Assembly (NCBI GenBank): GCA_046329195.1
Contig: JAXLVB010000002.1
Span: forward strand, 930,001 to 994,000
DNA: 64,000 nt
DNA from: JAXLVB01 sp046329195
GTDB taxonomy: Bacteria; Bacteroidota; Bacteroidia; Cytophagales; Spirosomataceae
Direction of reading: 5' to 3'
Part shown: in pieces, positions 26,001 through 35,460 of the stretch
Numbering within the stretch: the stretch's first letter is position 1
How the letters are laid out: every line of letters begins with the position of its first letter
Position numbers and translations under genes: made by a program
The notes under the pieces: model-generated
What the model was told of the DNA's origin: nothing
Seen by the model: only the letters and a program-made list of their open reading frames with translations
Database searches by the model: none

Positions 26001-26006
26001 GATGTG

Positions 26007-27125
26007 TTACTTAAAAAGTTTGGGAGCGATTATGCTCAAATAGTGTTTTACGTTCATCCATGTGTGACCACCTTCGGTAATCAGGCTTTCATATTTTATT
26101 TTCTTTTGGTCTAACACCTGCATAAACTCCTGATTTACAACATACAACCCATCTTCTTTACCAACACCAATCCAAAGTAGTTTGAGGTTTTTATCGGTTT
26201 GGGCTGGGTCTTTGAATGCCGCTTCATTGTTGCGGTCGAATTCATTTTTTAACATGCCAGGGGCAAATCCACAGACATAAGCGAATTTGTCAGAATTATT
26301 GAATCCAAAGTACATCGTTGTACCACCACCTCCCGAAAAACCAGCAATGGCTCGGTTGTCTTTGTTGTTGATGGTTCGGTAATTTTTCTCTACAAAAGGC
26401 ATGAGATTTCCGAAAAAATCTTTCTTAAATTCTTGGAGATTATCCCAATTTCGTAAGCTACCTGATGATTTACTGATAACTGGGAAGGCTCTTCCGTAAG
26501 GCATCACGATAATCATGGGTTTGGCTTTTCCTTGGGCAATTAGATTATCAAGAATGATATTAGCTCGACCAACTTTTGTCCAAGTTTCTTCGGTATCAGT
26601 TGTTCCATGAAGTAAATAAAGCACTGGATATGAGGCCTTTGTATTAGTTTCGTAACCCGGCGGTGTATAAATAACCACTGGTCGAGTACCGAGTTCGGGC
26701 GACTGATAGTAGCGATAAGAAACCGTTCCGTGCGGAACATTTTGTAACGAATGCACCAATGGCGTACTGCCTGTAACTTCAACTACACTATTTTGAAAAC
26801 CTTCATTCGGAAAAATAGCCGTATTGTTAGGGTCTGCCACCGAAACGCCATCTACAGTAAACGAATACGGATACATATCTGGCTTAATTGGACTGGTTTT
26901 CACCGACCAAACGCCTTGCTGGTCTTTGGTCATGGTCAGAGCTGTTTTTTCAAACTGACCGCTCAACTTCACTTCATTGGCTTTTGGAGCATAAAATCTA
27001 AAAGTAACGCTGTTGTCAGCATGTACTTCGGGCGACACCACATTGGGGCGTGGTGTGGGCTGGGCAAAGCAGAGATTTGCACACAGAATTGCACCACAAA
27101 AAAGTAAAAGTGATTTTATTTTCAT
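26007..27125 (-). CDS. CE1 family esterase with N-terminal E-set domain
   Basis: This is a 372-residue secreted enzyme with signal peptide (to about NLCFAQ), E-set domain (about 30-125) and CE1 domain. The elbow reads AIAGFSGGG, a Gly-rich variant, and the catalytic His is in EGGHTWMNVKHYL. It is closest to the 24826-25983 product. A moderately long insert precedes the elbow (VISKSSGSLRNWDNLQEF). It is the first of the run of CE1 genes in transcription order. The Gly variant may enlarge the space near the nucleophile, but this is speculation. Confidence 0.87.
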   Translation of the reverse strand: MKIKSLLLFCGAILCANLCFAQPTPRPNVVSPEVHADNSVTFRFYAPKANEVKLSGQFEKTALTMTKDQQGVWSVKTSPIKPDMYPYSFTVDGVSVADPNNTAIFPNEGFQNSVVEVTGSTPLVHSLQNVPHGTVSYRYYQSPELGTRPVVIYTPPGYETNTKASYPVLYLLHGTTDTEETWTKVGRANIILDNLIAQGKAKPMIIVMPYGRAFPVISKSSGSLRNWDNLQEFKKDFFGNLMPFVEKNYRTINNKDNRAIAGFSGGGGTTMYFGFNNSDKFAYVCGFAPGMLKNEFDRNNEAAFKDPAQTDKNLKLLWIGVGKEDGLYVVNQEFMQVLDQKKIKYESLITEGGHTWMNVKHYLSIIAPKLFK

Positions 27126-27146
27126 AATTTAAGGATTGATTATTAA

Positions 27147-28709
27147 TCACTTAGCCCATTCCTTACCTTCGGGCGTTCTTCTCCATTCAAAATATTTGTC
27201 CAAAACTTTCATGGCATCTTCACTCGGAACTGGCCCCATGTAAGCTTTTTGGTTAAAATACATCACCTTAGGATTTTTAGGCGAAAACGCTTCCCATTTC
27301 GGCACCGAACCGCCATTGGGATGACCGTATTTGGCAAAATTTGTCCAATATGTCATGATGGTTTCTGAAACAGCTTCGTCGGTCGGGGTACGGTTTTGGT
27401 CGGCTGGGTTCAAGTTTCCAAACACAAAAGCCACATCTTGCCCATGAGGCGAACCGTAACCATACTTAGGTGAGCCTACTGGATGTTCTGGGTGTTGGTC
27501 GAGATAATAATAAAATACTTTTTCTTTGGAAGTTTGGGCTTGCAAATTCGCCCAAGCCCATGTTTGCCAGCCAAAAGCCGCATCACGTGCGAGGTCACGG
27601 GCAGTTTTCGGCACATTGCTTTCGCCAACTGGATAGGCTTTTATCAAACTTTCGGCAAATTTACCGTAGCGTTTTTTTGTGCCTTCGATATAGTCTTTGG
27701 GTGTTTTAGGAGGTTGAAAACTGGCACCTTCGTCAGAATTATACCCGATTAGAACTGGGGTATGATTGTATTTGCCTTTTTCATATAAAATGTGTTGGTC
27801 ATCAGGAATTACATAACCATCCACAATCGGCCAGCCGCCTGGTTGCCCAAAACCTCCTGGGAGTTTTTCGGCTGGAATCGCTCGCATTTCGGCTAAAGAA
27901 TTTGCTCCTGCCTTTTTCATGAATTCTACGCCTTGGCTTTCTGCCAAAGACAATAATTTCATGTTTTCACCAGGGTAAGTGGTAATTCTGTTTGGACCAA
28001 ACGAACCACCACTTTGCGAAATTGCTCCATGGAAAAGTCCTTTTGCCAACGGAGAAGCACAAAGCATACTCACAGCAATTCCGCCAGCCGATTCGCCAAA
28101 AATGGTTACTTTATTAGGGTTACCTCCAAACTGTTTGATATTTTCTTTTATCCATTTCAAACCAGCAATCATGTCCAAAAGGCCATAATTACCCGATGTT
28201 TTCTGAGCAGTTTCGGCACTAAGTTCGGGGTGTGCCAAAAAGCCTAATTGACCCACTCGATAGGCGATACTTACTAATATTACGCCCTTTTTGGCTAATT
28301 TTTCACCATTATAGACTGGCTCTGAGGTTGAACCAAAAGCAAAACCACCGCCATAAATCCATACCAAAACGGGCAACTTTTCATTGGCAGTTTTAGCTGG
28401 CGACCAAATGTTTAAGTACAAACAATCTTCACTTTTACCCGATGGTGGATTTCCACCCTGATACGGTGCAGGAGCAAATTTGGTGGTTTCTTTCACACCC
28501 GACCAACTTTGTGCTGGTTGTGGGGCTTTCCAACGCAATTCACCCACAGGTGGAGCCGCAAAAGGAATCCCTTTGAAAATTGCCAATCCGTTTTCAACAC
28601 TACCTTGAATCAGACCTTTTTTTACTTTTACCGTTCCGCTGATTTGAGCAAAATTCAGCAATGGCACAAGCACAAAAATAAGGAATTTAATTGTTACAGA
28701 ATTTTTCAT
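27147..28709 (-). CDS. Type-B carboxylesterase (para-nitrobenzyl esterase family)
   Basis: This 520-residue secreted alpha/beta hydrolase has a signal peptide (to about LNFAQ). Type-B carboxylesterase hallmarks follow: FKGIPFAAPPVGELRWK, SEDCLYLNIWSPA, oxyanion-hole sequence WIYGGGFAFGS, and the nucleophile elbow VTIFGESAGGIAVSM. A late HGQDVAFVFGN segment contains the likely catalytic His. In this locus the substrate is plausibly an acyl or aromatic ester on hemicellulose, since it lies between the CE1 genes and another esterase. Family members have broad specificity, so no substrate can be fixed. Spacing to neighbours is 11-21 bp. Confidence 0.88.
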   Translation of the reverse strand: MKNSVTIKFLIFVLVPLLNFAQISGTVKVKKGLIQGSVENGLAIFKGIPFAAPPVGELRWKAPQPAQSWSGVKETTKFAPAPYQGGNPPSGKSEDCLYLNIWSPAKTANEKLPVLVWIYGGGFAFGSTSEPVYNGEKLAKKGVILVSIAYRVGQLGFLAHPELSAETAQKTSGNYGLLDMIAGLKWIKENIKQFGGNPNKVTIFGESAGGIAVSMLCASPLAKGLFHGAISQSGGSFGPNRITTYPGENMKLLSLAESQGVEFMKKAGANSLAEMRAIPAEKLPGGFGQPGGWPIVDGYVIPDDQHILYEKGKYNHTPVLIGYNSDEGASFQPPKTPKDYIEGTKKRYGKFAESLIKAYPVGESNVPKTARDLARDAAFGWQTWAWANLQAQTSKEKVFYYYLDQHPEHPVGSPKYGYGSPHGQDVAFVFGNLNPADQNRTPTDEAVSETIMTYWTNFAKYGHPNGGSVPKWEAFSPKNPKVMYFNQKAYMGPVPSEDAMKVLDKYFEWRRTPEGKEWAK

Positions 28710-28720
28710 AATTATCTGAT

Positions 28721-29599
28721 TTACAATAAATTATTCCGTTTCATCCAATCAAAAAGCGGGTCTATCCAACCTTTTTGGCGAAAGATAAATCCGTGGTCGC
28801 CTTTCGGGAAAACGTGCATTTCAACTTCGACTTTGTTTTTACGCAGTTTTTCAAAATATTGAATACTGTTATCCACATCCACCACTTTATCATCGGCAGC
28901 GTGAGTAAGCCAAGTAATGGGCGTATTGGCTTTTACTTGTAATTCATTGGAGAACAAATCTTTGTCTTCCTGCGAGGGCGTTTTACCAATCAACGCATCA
29001 CGAGACCCCCCGTGCGTGAGGGCATCTTGCATCGTGATTACTGGATAAACGAGTATCTGAAAGTCAGGTCGGAGATTGGTATTTTGAGGATTTTCGATGT
29101 AAGATTTTTCAAAATGTGTAGCGGCAGTACTGGCTAAATGTCCACCTGCACTGAAACCCATTACACCGATTTTATTTTTATCAATACCATATTTTTCGGC
29201 ATTTTCTCGCAAGTATTTGATAGCCTGCTGCGCATCTTGCAAAGGTCCGATTTTCTTATCTGGCATGATTTCATCGCTTGGTAGGCGATATTTCAATACA
29301 AATGCAGAGATTCCTTTTTCGGCCAGGCTTTTGGCTGTTCCCAAACCTTCTCCATTATACACGATTACGCCATAACCACCGCCAGCAATTACGATTATAG
29401 CCGTACCATTTGGTTTTTCGGGCTTGATGTATTCGAGTGTCGGAACAGTTACATTGCGGTACATGCCACGGTCAAAAGTCTCCAATTTTTCAGTGGCTTT
29501 GGCGTTGGCAACCTGTGTAGGATATATTTTTATAATTTCCTGCGAAAAGGCGGAAAACCCACACAAAAGGAAGATTATTAAGAGGAATTTACTTTTCAT
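28721..29599 (-). CDS. Secreted alpha/beta hydrolase, acetylxylan-esterase-like (BD-FAE type)
   Basis: This 292-residue product has a signal peptide (to about CGFSAFSQ). The hydrolase fold shows GTAIVIAGGGYGVI as oxyanion segment, the nucleophile elbow VMGFSAGGHLAS and the HAADDKVVD region with the acidic residue. The catalytic His is in FPKGDHGF. The pattern matches the bifunctional feruloyl/acetyl-xylan esterase-like group often found in Bacteroidota xylan loci. It is co-transcribed with the type-B carboxylesterase (11-bp gap) and separated from the CE6 gene by a 78-bp gap holding a hairpin. Confidence 0.83.
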   Translation of the reverse strand: MKSKFLLIIFLLCGFSAFSQEIIKIYPTQVANAKATEKLETFDRGMYRNVTVPTLEYIKPEKPNGTAIIVIAGGGYGVIVYNGEGLGTAKSLAEKGISAFVLKYRLPSDEIMPDKKIGPLQDAQQAIKYLRENAEKYGIDKNKIGVMGFSAGGHLASTAATHFEKSYIENPQNTNLRPDFQILVYPVITMQDALTHGGSRDALIGKTPSQEDKDLFSNELQVKANTPITWLTHAADDKVVDVDNSIQYFEKLRKNKVEVEMHVFPKGDHGFIFRQKGWIDPLFDWMKRNNLL

Positions 29600-29638
29600 T
29601 GTAAGGTTGAATTAAATAAATTTAATAAGCGACACGAA

Positions 29639-29660
29639 TTGTCTGTGGGGACACAGACAA
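29639..29660 (-). terminator. Intra-operon hairpin after the CE6 gene
   Basis: Arms TTGTCTGTG (29639-29647) and CACAGACAA (29652-29660) form a perfect 9-bp stem with a GGGA loop. There is no T-run, so partial attenuation or mRNA protection is more likely than full termination. Confidence 0.45.
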
Positions 29661-29677
29661 TGGCAAGCATAGCATTT

Positions 29678-30520
29678 TTATTTTTTTGAATATTGCATCA
29701 ATGCTTCGGCATAACGTTTGCCAAACTCACGCACACCTGCTGAGTCGAAATGCAAGCCATCTTTGACTGCTGTAATACCAGCCGACGACACCACCATAGC
29801 TTTGGGAATGGCTTGCGGAAGCGTAGCCATGATAGCATTATGACTGGCACACTTGCCCCCTTGCTCGGCAGCTACTAATTCGCCAGCCAACAATGGTATT
29901 GAGTTTGGAGCAATCCCCAAGTCTGCTAAAATATCATCGTAAATCTTTTTCACTTGGGCTGGCCAAGTTTTGTCACCCGTATTAGACTCTCCTTGATGAA
30001 GCAAAATTCCTTTAATCACACCCGATTTTTGGGCGATTTTTGCCATTTCTATCAATCTTTCATAAGGATTTCCGCCGTAAGCATTAGCCATGTTTATCAT
30101 CCACGGCTTCTCTTTTGCCGAAGAATCAAGATAAGCTTTGTATTTTACCTTGTCAAAAATCTCAATTTTACTTCCCGCCACTGCCACATGAACCAAGCCA
30201 AGAGATTGATTTTGAGGCATATTTTGAATCATGGTTCTACCAAAGTAATCGGCAGGCGAAAGACGAGTATTACAACGGCAAAGTGGGGGTTTTGCAGCGT
30301 ACCATTGTCCCATTTGCCTGCCAAGTTGGGGGCAATCTAAGGCTTCCAAGACTTTGAAACGGCTGTCGATATTGACGGTATCTTGTGCTTCTATTCGTGC
30401 CGCACCTTCCATATTTGACTGACCAATGCAGAGATAAATATGAAAATTGGGGTCTTGGGCGAAAAGATGGTTGGCTACAAATAGTAGGCAAATTGATGCA
30501 ATGAATTTTTTCATGGTCAA
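29678..30520 (-). CDS. CE6-type acetylxylan esterase (SASA/SGNH fold)
   Basis: This 280-residue secreted esterase has a signal peptide (to about NHLFAQ). The SGNH-like signatures are the nucleophile block CIGQSNMEGAARIEAQD (Ser about residue 35), GILLHQGESN, and the Asp-His block KDGLHFDSAG near the end. This combination is typical of the sialate O-acetylesterase-domain acetylxylan esterases of family CE6. It removes acetyl groups from xylan in characterised members. It sits 14 bp after the GH39 gene. A second in-frame ATG two codons in (MKKF) is an equally good start. Confidence 0.87.
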   Translation of the reverse strand: MTMKKFIASICLLFVANHLFAQDPNFHIYLCIGQSNMEGAARIEAQDTVNIDSRFKVLEALDCPQLGRQMGQWYAAKPPLCRCNTRLSPADYFGRTMIQNMPQNQSLGLVHVAVAGSKIEIFDKVKYKAYLDSSAKEKPWMINMANAYGGNPYERLIEMAKIAQKSGVIKGILLHQGESNTGDKTWPAQVKKIYDDILADLGIAPNSIPLLAGELVAAEQGGKCASHNAIMATLPQAIPKAMVVSSAGITAVKDGLHFDSAGVREFGKRYAEALMQYSKK

Positions 30521-30534
30521 AAAAGTGGTTTATT

Positions 30535-32211
30535 TTACCAAGTCAGTTGCACTAAAGAAACTCCCTGTTGGGGCAATTCAAAGTTAAGTTGTACAGTACT
30601 CGTACTTACTGATTTCCATTCAGGTGATGTAACTAGTTGTAATTGACTCGCTTGTTTTAATGTCTCAAACTGCTCTTGACTTATGGTTTGTGGGCTACCC
30701 ATTGATTTCCATTTTTCAAAGGAATTACTATTTTTATCATCGACTCTATAATGATGTGCCAATACTTTTTTGCTTCCTAAACCATTTATTTTCAGTTTAA
30801 TGCCCGAAGCCTTCCCTTTTAGATTATGGTCGTTATAATTCCATACCATTATCCACATCATGTTTCCGCTTTGGCTGGCTATGGCATTGATGTCGTTTTG
30901 CTCTTTTACACCTTTTTCGATGATGCTTGTGGCATTTTGTCCACCTTCAGCTTTTACCAAAAGCCTTTTCCCTTTCATTTGCCCGAACATTCTGAAAATG
31001 TTGAGAACCGGCTTATCAACCCCATTGGTAGCTAAATCTCTATATCCTGCAAACCAAGGCTGATTCTCAAATTCAAACGACCAACTAACCGCCCCTTTGA
31101 GGTTTACCTTGTAGCGATCCATCAGTTCATATATTCGGGCAAAAGAGGCAGCAGTATAGCTCGAATACATAGTGCCATTACGGTATGCGTATTTAGGTTC
31201 TCGTTTCTCAGAGCAAGCTGCACAGCCTTCTGGGTCACATTCGCCAATGATAATTGGAATATTTTTTAATTGAGGGAAGGAGTTTACAGCCTCAAAAGCC
31301 CGCTGAATATCTTTGAGTTGAGCACCCATGTTCATTACTACATGTCCATCTTTTAACTCTGGTGAGCCTTTGGCATGAAAACCAATGTATTGGAGCGGTG
31401 TACCTATTTTACCCGTGGCATAGTTTGTGCCCGTTAAGCAATGTTGAAGGAAATTTGTGAGGTATTTGTAGGCTTTTTCACTTCTCGGACTGGTAGTGTG
31501 CGGACCACCAATGGTACATTCTGGACAGGCTTTTTTTAATCCATCAGCCGCAAAGTCATACATTTTACAATACTCCTCGAATGTGCCCGACCAATAGGCA
31601 ATATCTGGTTCATTCCAAACCTCCCAAAGCCAAGTACTTACCTCTTGCTTACCGTATCGTTCTATCGAATGTTTTACCCACTGATACACCAACTCACGCC
31701 ATTTATTGTAATCATTAGGAGGATAAGTCCAGCCCGTCCATAGGTTCCCCCCTTTACTCCAATTATGTTCGTAAGGTTCAGGTTTTGAAGAAAGTGCCTT
31801 AGGCATAAACCCAATCTCCATCAATGGCTTCATACCTCGACCCACAAACGTATCAATAATGCTATCTACTACCACCCAATTGTAAACAGGCTTACCATTG
31901 GCATCTTCGGTATAGGCATCTGTATAGCCCCATTTTAGGTCAAAACCTGTGCTGTTTCCTTTGGACGTTAGCAAATTATGGACTCTTATATATACGGGTT
32001 CGGGGCTGAGATTTTGTAGTTCGGTCAATAACTTTTGACCATCTTTTTGAGTAGTATAATTGGGTTCATCATATCCAAAATACGCCCAAAAGGGTTTCAT
32101 TTCACCGATTGATCTGGAGGCATCTACCTCAATTTCAACCATTTGTGCTTGACAAATAGTTGCTATCAAGAAAAAAATACCAATGCTTATACAAACCCTA
32201 TTTTTCATCAT
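30535..32211 (-). CDS. Glycoside hydrolase family 39, beta-xylosidase-like
   Basis: This 558-residue secreted enzyme has a signal peptide (to about TICQAQ) and a GH39 (beta/alpha)8 barrel. The acid/base Glu is in WEVWNEPDIAYW, and the nucleophile Glu is probably in IPIIIGECDPEGC. The C-terminal part (from about residue 420) is a beta-sandwich, with MMWIMVWNYNDHN as in other GH39 members. Its start overlaps the stop of the upstream GH43 gene by 4 bp (ATGA), showing tight translational coupling. Release of xylose from xylooligosaccharides is the expected activity. Related activities occur in the family, so it is not certain. Confidence 0.86.
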   Translation of the reverse strand: MMKNRVCISIGIFFLIATICQAQMVEIEVDASRSIGEMKPFWAYFGYDEPNYTTQKDGQKLLTELQNLSPEPVYIRVHNLLTSKGNSTGFDLKWGYTDAYTEDANGKPVYNWVVVDSIIDTFVGRGMKPLMEIGFMPKALSSKPEPYEHNWSKGGNLWTGWTYPPNDYNKWRELVYQWVKHSIERYGKQEVSTWLWEVWNEPDIAYWSGTFEEYCKMYDFAADGLKKACPECTIGGPHTTSPRSEKAYKYLTNFLQHCLTGTNYATGKIGTPLQYIGFHAKGSPELKDGHVVMNMGAQLKDIQRAFEAVNSFPQLKNIPIIIGECDPEGCAACSEKREPKYAYRNGTMYSSYTAASFARIYELMDRYKVNLKGAVSWSFEFENQPWFAGYRDLATNGVDKPVLNIFRMFGQMKGKRLLVKAEGGQNATSIIEKGVKEQNDINAIASQSGNMMWIMVWNYNDHNLKGKASGIKLKINGLGSKKVLAHHYRVDDKNSNSFEKWKSMGSPQTISQEQFETLKQASQLQLVTSPEWKSVSTSTVQLNFELPQQGVSLVQLTW

Positions 32212-33770
32212 TTTTCTGAAATTTTATCTTCAATGCTGAAATAGTCAAAATCGGCAAAACCGCCTATTTCTTTGGTGGCAAAATTGAATAAGCTGTATCG
32301 GTACCCCATAAAATGTGGTAGGGTATAAGGCATTTTTAGGGTTTCACCTATGTTCTTCCATGCTTTTCTATCAAGGCTGTAAAAGAAATGAGCCATATCA
32401 GCTCGGTCTTTGAAATTACACTCGGCTTTAAAGTAAATGGTACTTTGTGAAACTGACACTTTCTCTATTTCTGTGGCTTTACCGCCTTTGGTACTCACCA
32501 TGATGATAGATTTCGTGCCATTTTCAACTTTTACCCCTACAAAACCGTAGTTTTTTTGCAATAAACCCAAGCCTGCTACATCGCCTTCCTTCATTTTTGA
32601 AGCATCAAGAGCAATCGAACCTGTGCTTTCTGGGCCAATGGTACGTTGCGTAAGTGTATTTTTTGCCGAAACGAAAGAAGTGTCAATTCTACCTGTTTTC
32701 AATCGAAGGAAACCTTTACGCTCGGTAAGCGACCATAGCGAATTATCGGGATTATGATTCCACTGCCAAACCAATGGCAAAGCTTGCTCACCTTTTTTTC
32801 GAATAAATTCATCGGAATTTACCAAATTTGGAATCAGGCTTTTATTAGCGGGAAGGCTTAGTGTCACTGGTACTTTACCATTTTCACCCAAGACTGGCCA
32901 GCCATCTTTCCACTCCACAGGAACTATATATGGAATGCGACCTACACCACCATTATCACGAAAAAGATAGGAAAACCAACGTCCATCGGGCGTATCAATC
33001 AAGCCCCCTTGAGCTACGCCCAAATCTTGCAAGCCAATTTTTCCTTCCCACGGCCCAGTGATTTTATCTGCACGGTGAATAAGCACGGTTCGCATTCCGC
33101 CACGTGGCCAAACAATGTTGAAAAGGTAATATTTGCCATTGTGTTTGAAAAGCTGCGAGCCTTCGGCGTTTAACATAATGGGGGCATTGGCAGCCGCAGA
33201 AGCATTTTCTATCAGCGTTTTTTCATCGGTGCTTTCCATTTTTCCACTCAAATCGGACTTCAATTCCAAGATTTTGAGTTTTCCTGCTCCATAAATGAGG
33301 TAAGTTTTGCCATCATCATCAAAGAAAATGCTGTGGTCATGGTAGGCGGGGGCAAATGTTTTTTCTTTCCACGGTCCTTTGATATTTTTTGAGGTATAAA
33401 TATGCGTTTTGCCTGAAGTAGCCGCAAAAGTACTGACCACAAATTCGCCATTATGGTAGCGGATACAACTTGCCCAAGAACCACGACCATAAGTATTTTG
33501 ACCATTCGTGAGATTCATGGCATCGTTTTCTACCAATCTATCATAGCAATAGCTTTCGAGTTTCCAGTTTACTAAGTCTTTTGAACTCATAATTGGTAAA
33601 CCAGGACTCATGTGCATGGTGGTACTACTCATGTAATACGTATCGCCCACCCGAATCATCGAAAGGTCAGGAACATCGGCATGGATGATGGGGTTATGGG
33701 CTTTGTTTTCTTGAGCAAGACACACGTTAGACAGCAAGAAAACCAAACACCAAGCTATCTTTTTTTTCAT
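32208..33770 (-). CDS. Glycoside hydrolase family 43, xylosidase/arabinofuranosidase-like
   Basis: This 520-residue secreted enzyme has a signal peptide (to about NVCLAQ). The GH43 propeller has the catalytic Asp in HADVPDLSM (Asp35), the pKa-modulating Asp in AYHDHSIFFDDDG and the acid Glu in NAEGSQLFKHNGKYYLF. The opening TYYMSSTTMHMSPGLPIMSSKDLVNW is characteristic of the subfamily that includes beta-xylosidases and arabinofuranosidases with a C-terminal concanavalin-like sandwich. That sandwich is seen from about residue 330 (FLRLKTGR to FADFDYFSIE). It follows GH29 by 21 bp. Removing xylose or arabinose side chains is the likely role. Confidence 0.88.
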   Translation of the reverse strand: MKKKIAWCLVFLLSNVCLAQENKAHNPIIHADVPDLSMIRVGDTYYMSSTTMHMSPGLPIMSSKDLVNWKLESYCYDRLVENDAMNLTNGQNTYGRGSWASCIRYHNGEFVVSTFAATSGKTHIYTSKNIKGPWKEKTFAPAYHDHSIFFDDDGKTYLIYGAGKLKILELKSDLSGKMESTDEKTLIENASAAANAPIMLNAEGSQLFKHNGKYYLFNIVWPRGGMRTVLIHRADKITGPWEGKIGLQDLGVAQGGLIDTPDGRWFSYLFRDNGGVGRIPYIVPVEWKDGWPVLGENGKVPVTLSLPANKSLIPNLVNSDEFIRKKGEQALPLVWQWNHNPDNSLWSLTERKGFLRLKTGRIDTSFVSAKNTLTQRTIGPESTGSIALDASKMKEGDVAGLGLLQKNYGFVGVKVENGTKSIIMVSTKGGKATEIEKVSVSQSTIYFKAECNFKDRADMAHFFYSLDRKAWKNIGETLKMPYTLPHFMGYRYSLFNFATKEIGGFADFDYFSIEDKISEK

Positions 33771-33791
33771 GATTGGTTTGGCTTATTTGCT

Positions 33792-35432
33792 TTACTGAAA
33801 TGTAATTTTATAAACAGTGGCAATGTCATTTGGAATTTGGTTAGGCTTTTCGATACTTAAATAATCAGCTGATTGATTCCAACGCATTCGTTCTTTACTT
33901 CCTAAAAGCTGAATATTACTTATCTTATTCTTCTCGGTAGTACTCCCTAAATTTTTAACTTGAATGGCACCTTCGGGTACACCTAACAAGGTCACATACA
34001 AAACTTTACCCTTTTGGTTGAATCGAATATCTTTGGATGTTAATTTGATTTTTCCTTCATTAAAACCTTGGGCATTAATGGGGTTAGCCATTTCAACTGA
34101 GGGGCCTTCTCCATGAATTCGCCAAGGTCTTGTGTCATAAATACTTTCCTTATTTATGACCATCCACTTAGTGATGCCTTCCAAAACAAGTTCTTCTTTG
34201 TCATCAAGACTACCATCACCACGGAGTGGAATATTTAACAGTAAATTGCCATTTTTGCTTACGACATCTACCAACATGTGAATGACATCTTTTGCTGATT
34301 TATAGCGATTTTGCTCATAAACAGCCTCATTGTAATGCCAATCGCCAATACAGGTACACGTTTGCCAAGGCAGTTCTTGAATTTTATCTGGAGCCCCTCG
34401 TTCCACATCCCAAGTCACGCATTTTTTTTGTTCGGCTGACAATACTTTTCCAAATAGAACACCTTGCTGTTTTCCACCATGAGCACGCATATTTTGGTTA
34501 TAATAATGAGCCGCAATTTTTAAACCTGCATCGCTAACTGGATAAAGTGGCAAGAAAGTATCATCAAAATACAACAAATCGGGTTGATACCGATTAATCA
34601 TTTCGACGGTTCGATTATAGAACTTTGTACCGTATTCTTCAGACGGAACACTTGCTCCGTTTCCCCATTCCCACTGACTATGAATCTTGTTAGTATTCTC
34701 ACTTTCAAGGCTTTTAGAATGATTTTGGGCATAAAGTTCTTGTGGGTCAAGTCCCTCCCACCAAGTACCTTTCCCATCTGCTTTGGTCAAAACACCATCG
34801 TAAGGTATTCCTGCCATCGAGCCACTTTTATCTGCTCGTTGTGCTGTTTCGTACCATGTCCAGGCATGAGAAGCATGAACGCTCAATCCAAAAGGCAGCT
34901 TTTGATGCTTCGCAGCCTTGGCCCAGCCCGAAAGAATATCTTGATGCGGCCCTACCTTGACCGAATTCCAGGACTGATATTTACTATCCCATAAATCAAG
35001 GTTATCGTGGTGATTTGCCAAGGCAAAAAAGTATTGTGCACCTGCCTTTTTGTAAAGGGCTACCAATTTTTCAGGGTTCCATTTATCGGCTTTCCAGGTG
35101 TTGATGACATCTTTAAAACCAAATTTTGAAGGATGTCCATAGTGTTCCGTATGCCATTTGTATCGTTTGCCGCCTTCGTCATACATGGCTCGTGCATACC
35201 AATCACCTTGCCCGGGTTGGCATTGGGGTCCCCAATGAGCCCAGATACCAAACTTGGCATTTTGAAACCATGCTGGCGTTTCATAGTTTTTCAATGATTC
35301 CATGGTAGGCTGAAACTGGCCTTTTGCTATAGGCTCTTGATCTGTTTTTACTACAATTGGGAACCGATTTTGAGTCATTCCGATTTGGGGTTGAATAGCT
35401 CCCAAAAAAAGGATATAGAGGATTTTTTTCAT
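33792..35432 (-). CDS. Glycoside hydrolase family 29, alpha-L-fucosidase-like
   Basis: This 546-residue secreted enzyme has a signal peptide (to about QIGMTQ). The GH29 signatures are AKFGIWAHWGPQCQPGQGDWYARAMY near the N-terminus, FFALANHHDNLDLWDS, and LLYFDDTFLP, whose Asp is the likely nucleophile. Later segments are LLLNIPLRGDGSLDD and a C-terminal beta-sandwich. Characterised relatives release L-fucose or occasionally galactose. Fucose occurs on some xyloglucans and complex glycans, so its presence hints that the target is not plain arabinoxylan. It lies 28 bp downstream of the flavoprotein gene. Confidence 0.86.
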   Translation of the reverse strand: MKKILYILFLGAIQPQIGMTQNRFPIVVKTDQEPIAKGQFQPTMESLKNYETPAWFQNAKFGIWAHWGPQCQPGQGDWYARAMYDEGGKRYKWHTEHYGHPSKFGFKDVINTWKADKWNPEKLVALYKKAGAQYFFALANHHDNLDLWDSKYQSWNSVKVGPHQDILSGWAKAAKHQKLPFGLSVHASHAWTWYETAQRADKSGSMAGIPYDGVLTKADGKGTWWEGLDPQELYAQNHSKSLESENTNKIHSQWEWGNGASVPSEEYGTKFYNRTVEMINRYQPDLLYFDDTFLPLYPVSDAGLKIAAHYYNQNMRAHGGKQQGVLFGKVLSAEQKKCVTWDVERGAPDKIQELPWQTCTCIGDWHYNEAVYEQNRYKSAKDVIHMLVDVVSKNGNLLLNIPLRGDGSLDDKEELVLEGITKWMVINKESIYDTRPWRIHGEGPSVEMANPINAQGFNEGKIKLTSKDIRFNQKGKVLYVTLLGVPEGAIQVKNLGSTTEKNKISNIQLLGSKERMRWNQSADYLSIEKPNQIPNDIATVYKITFQ

Positions 35433-35460
35433 TATGCTTTAGAATCTGGCTTCTTTCCAA

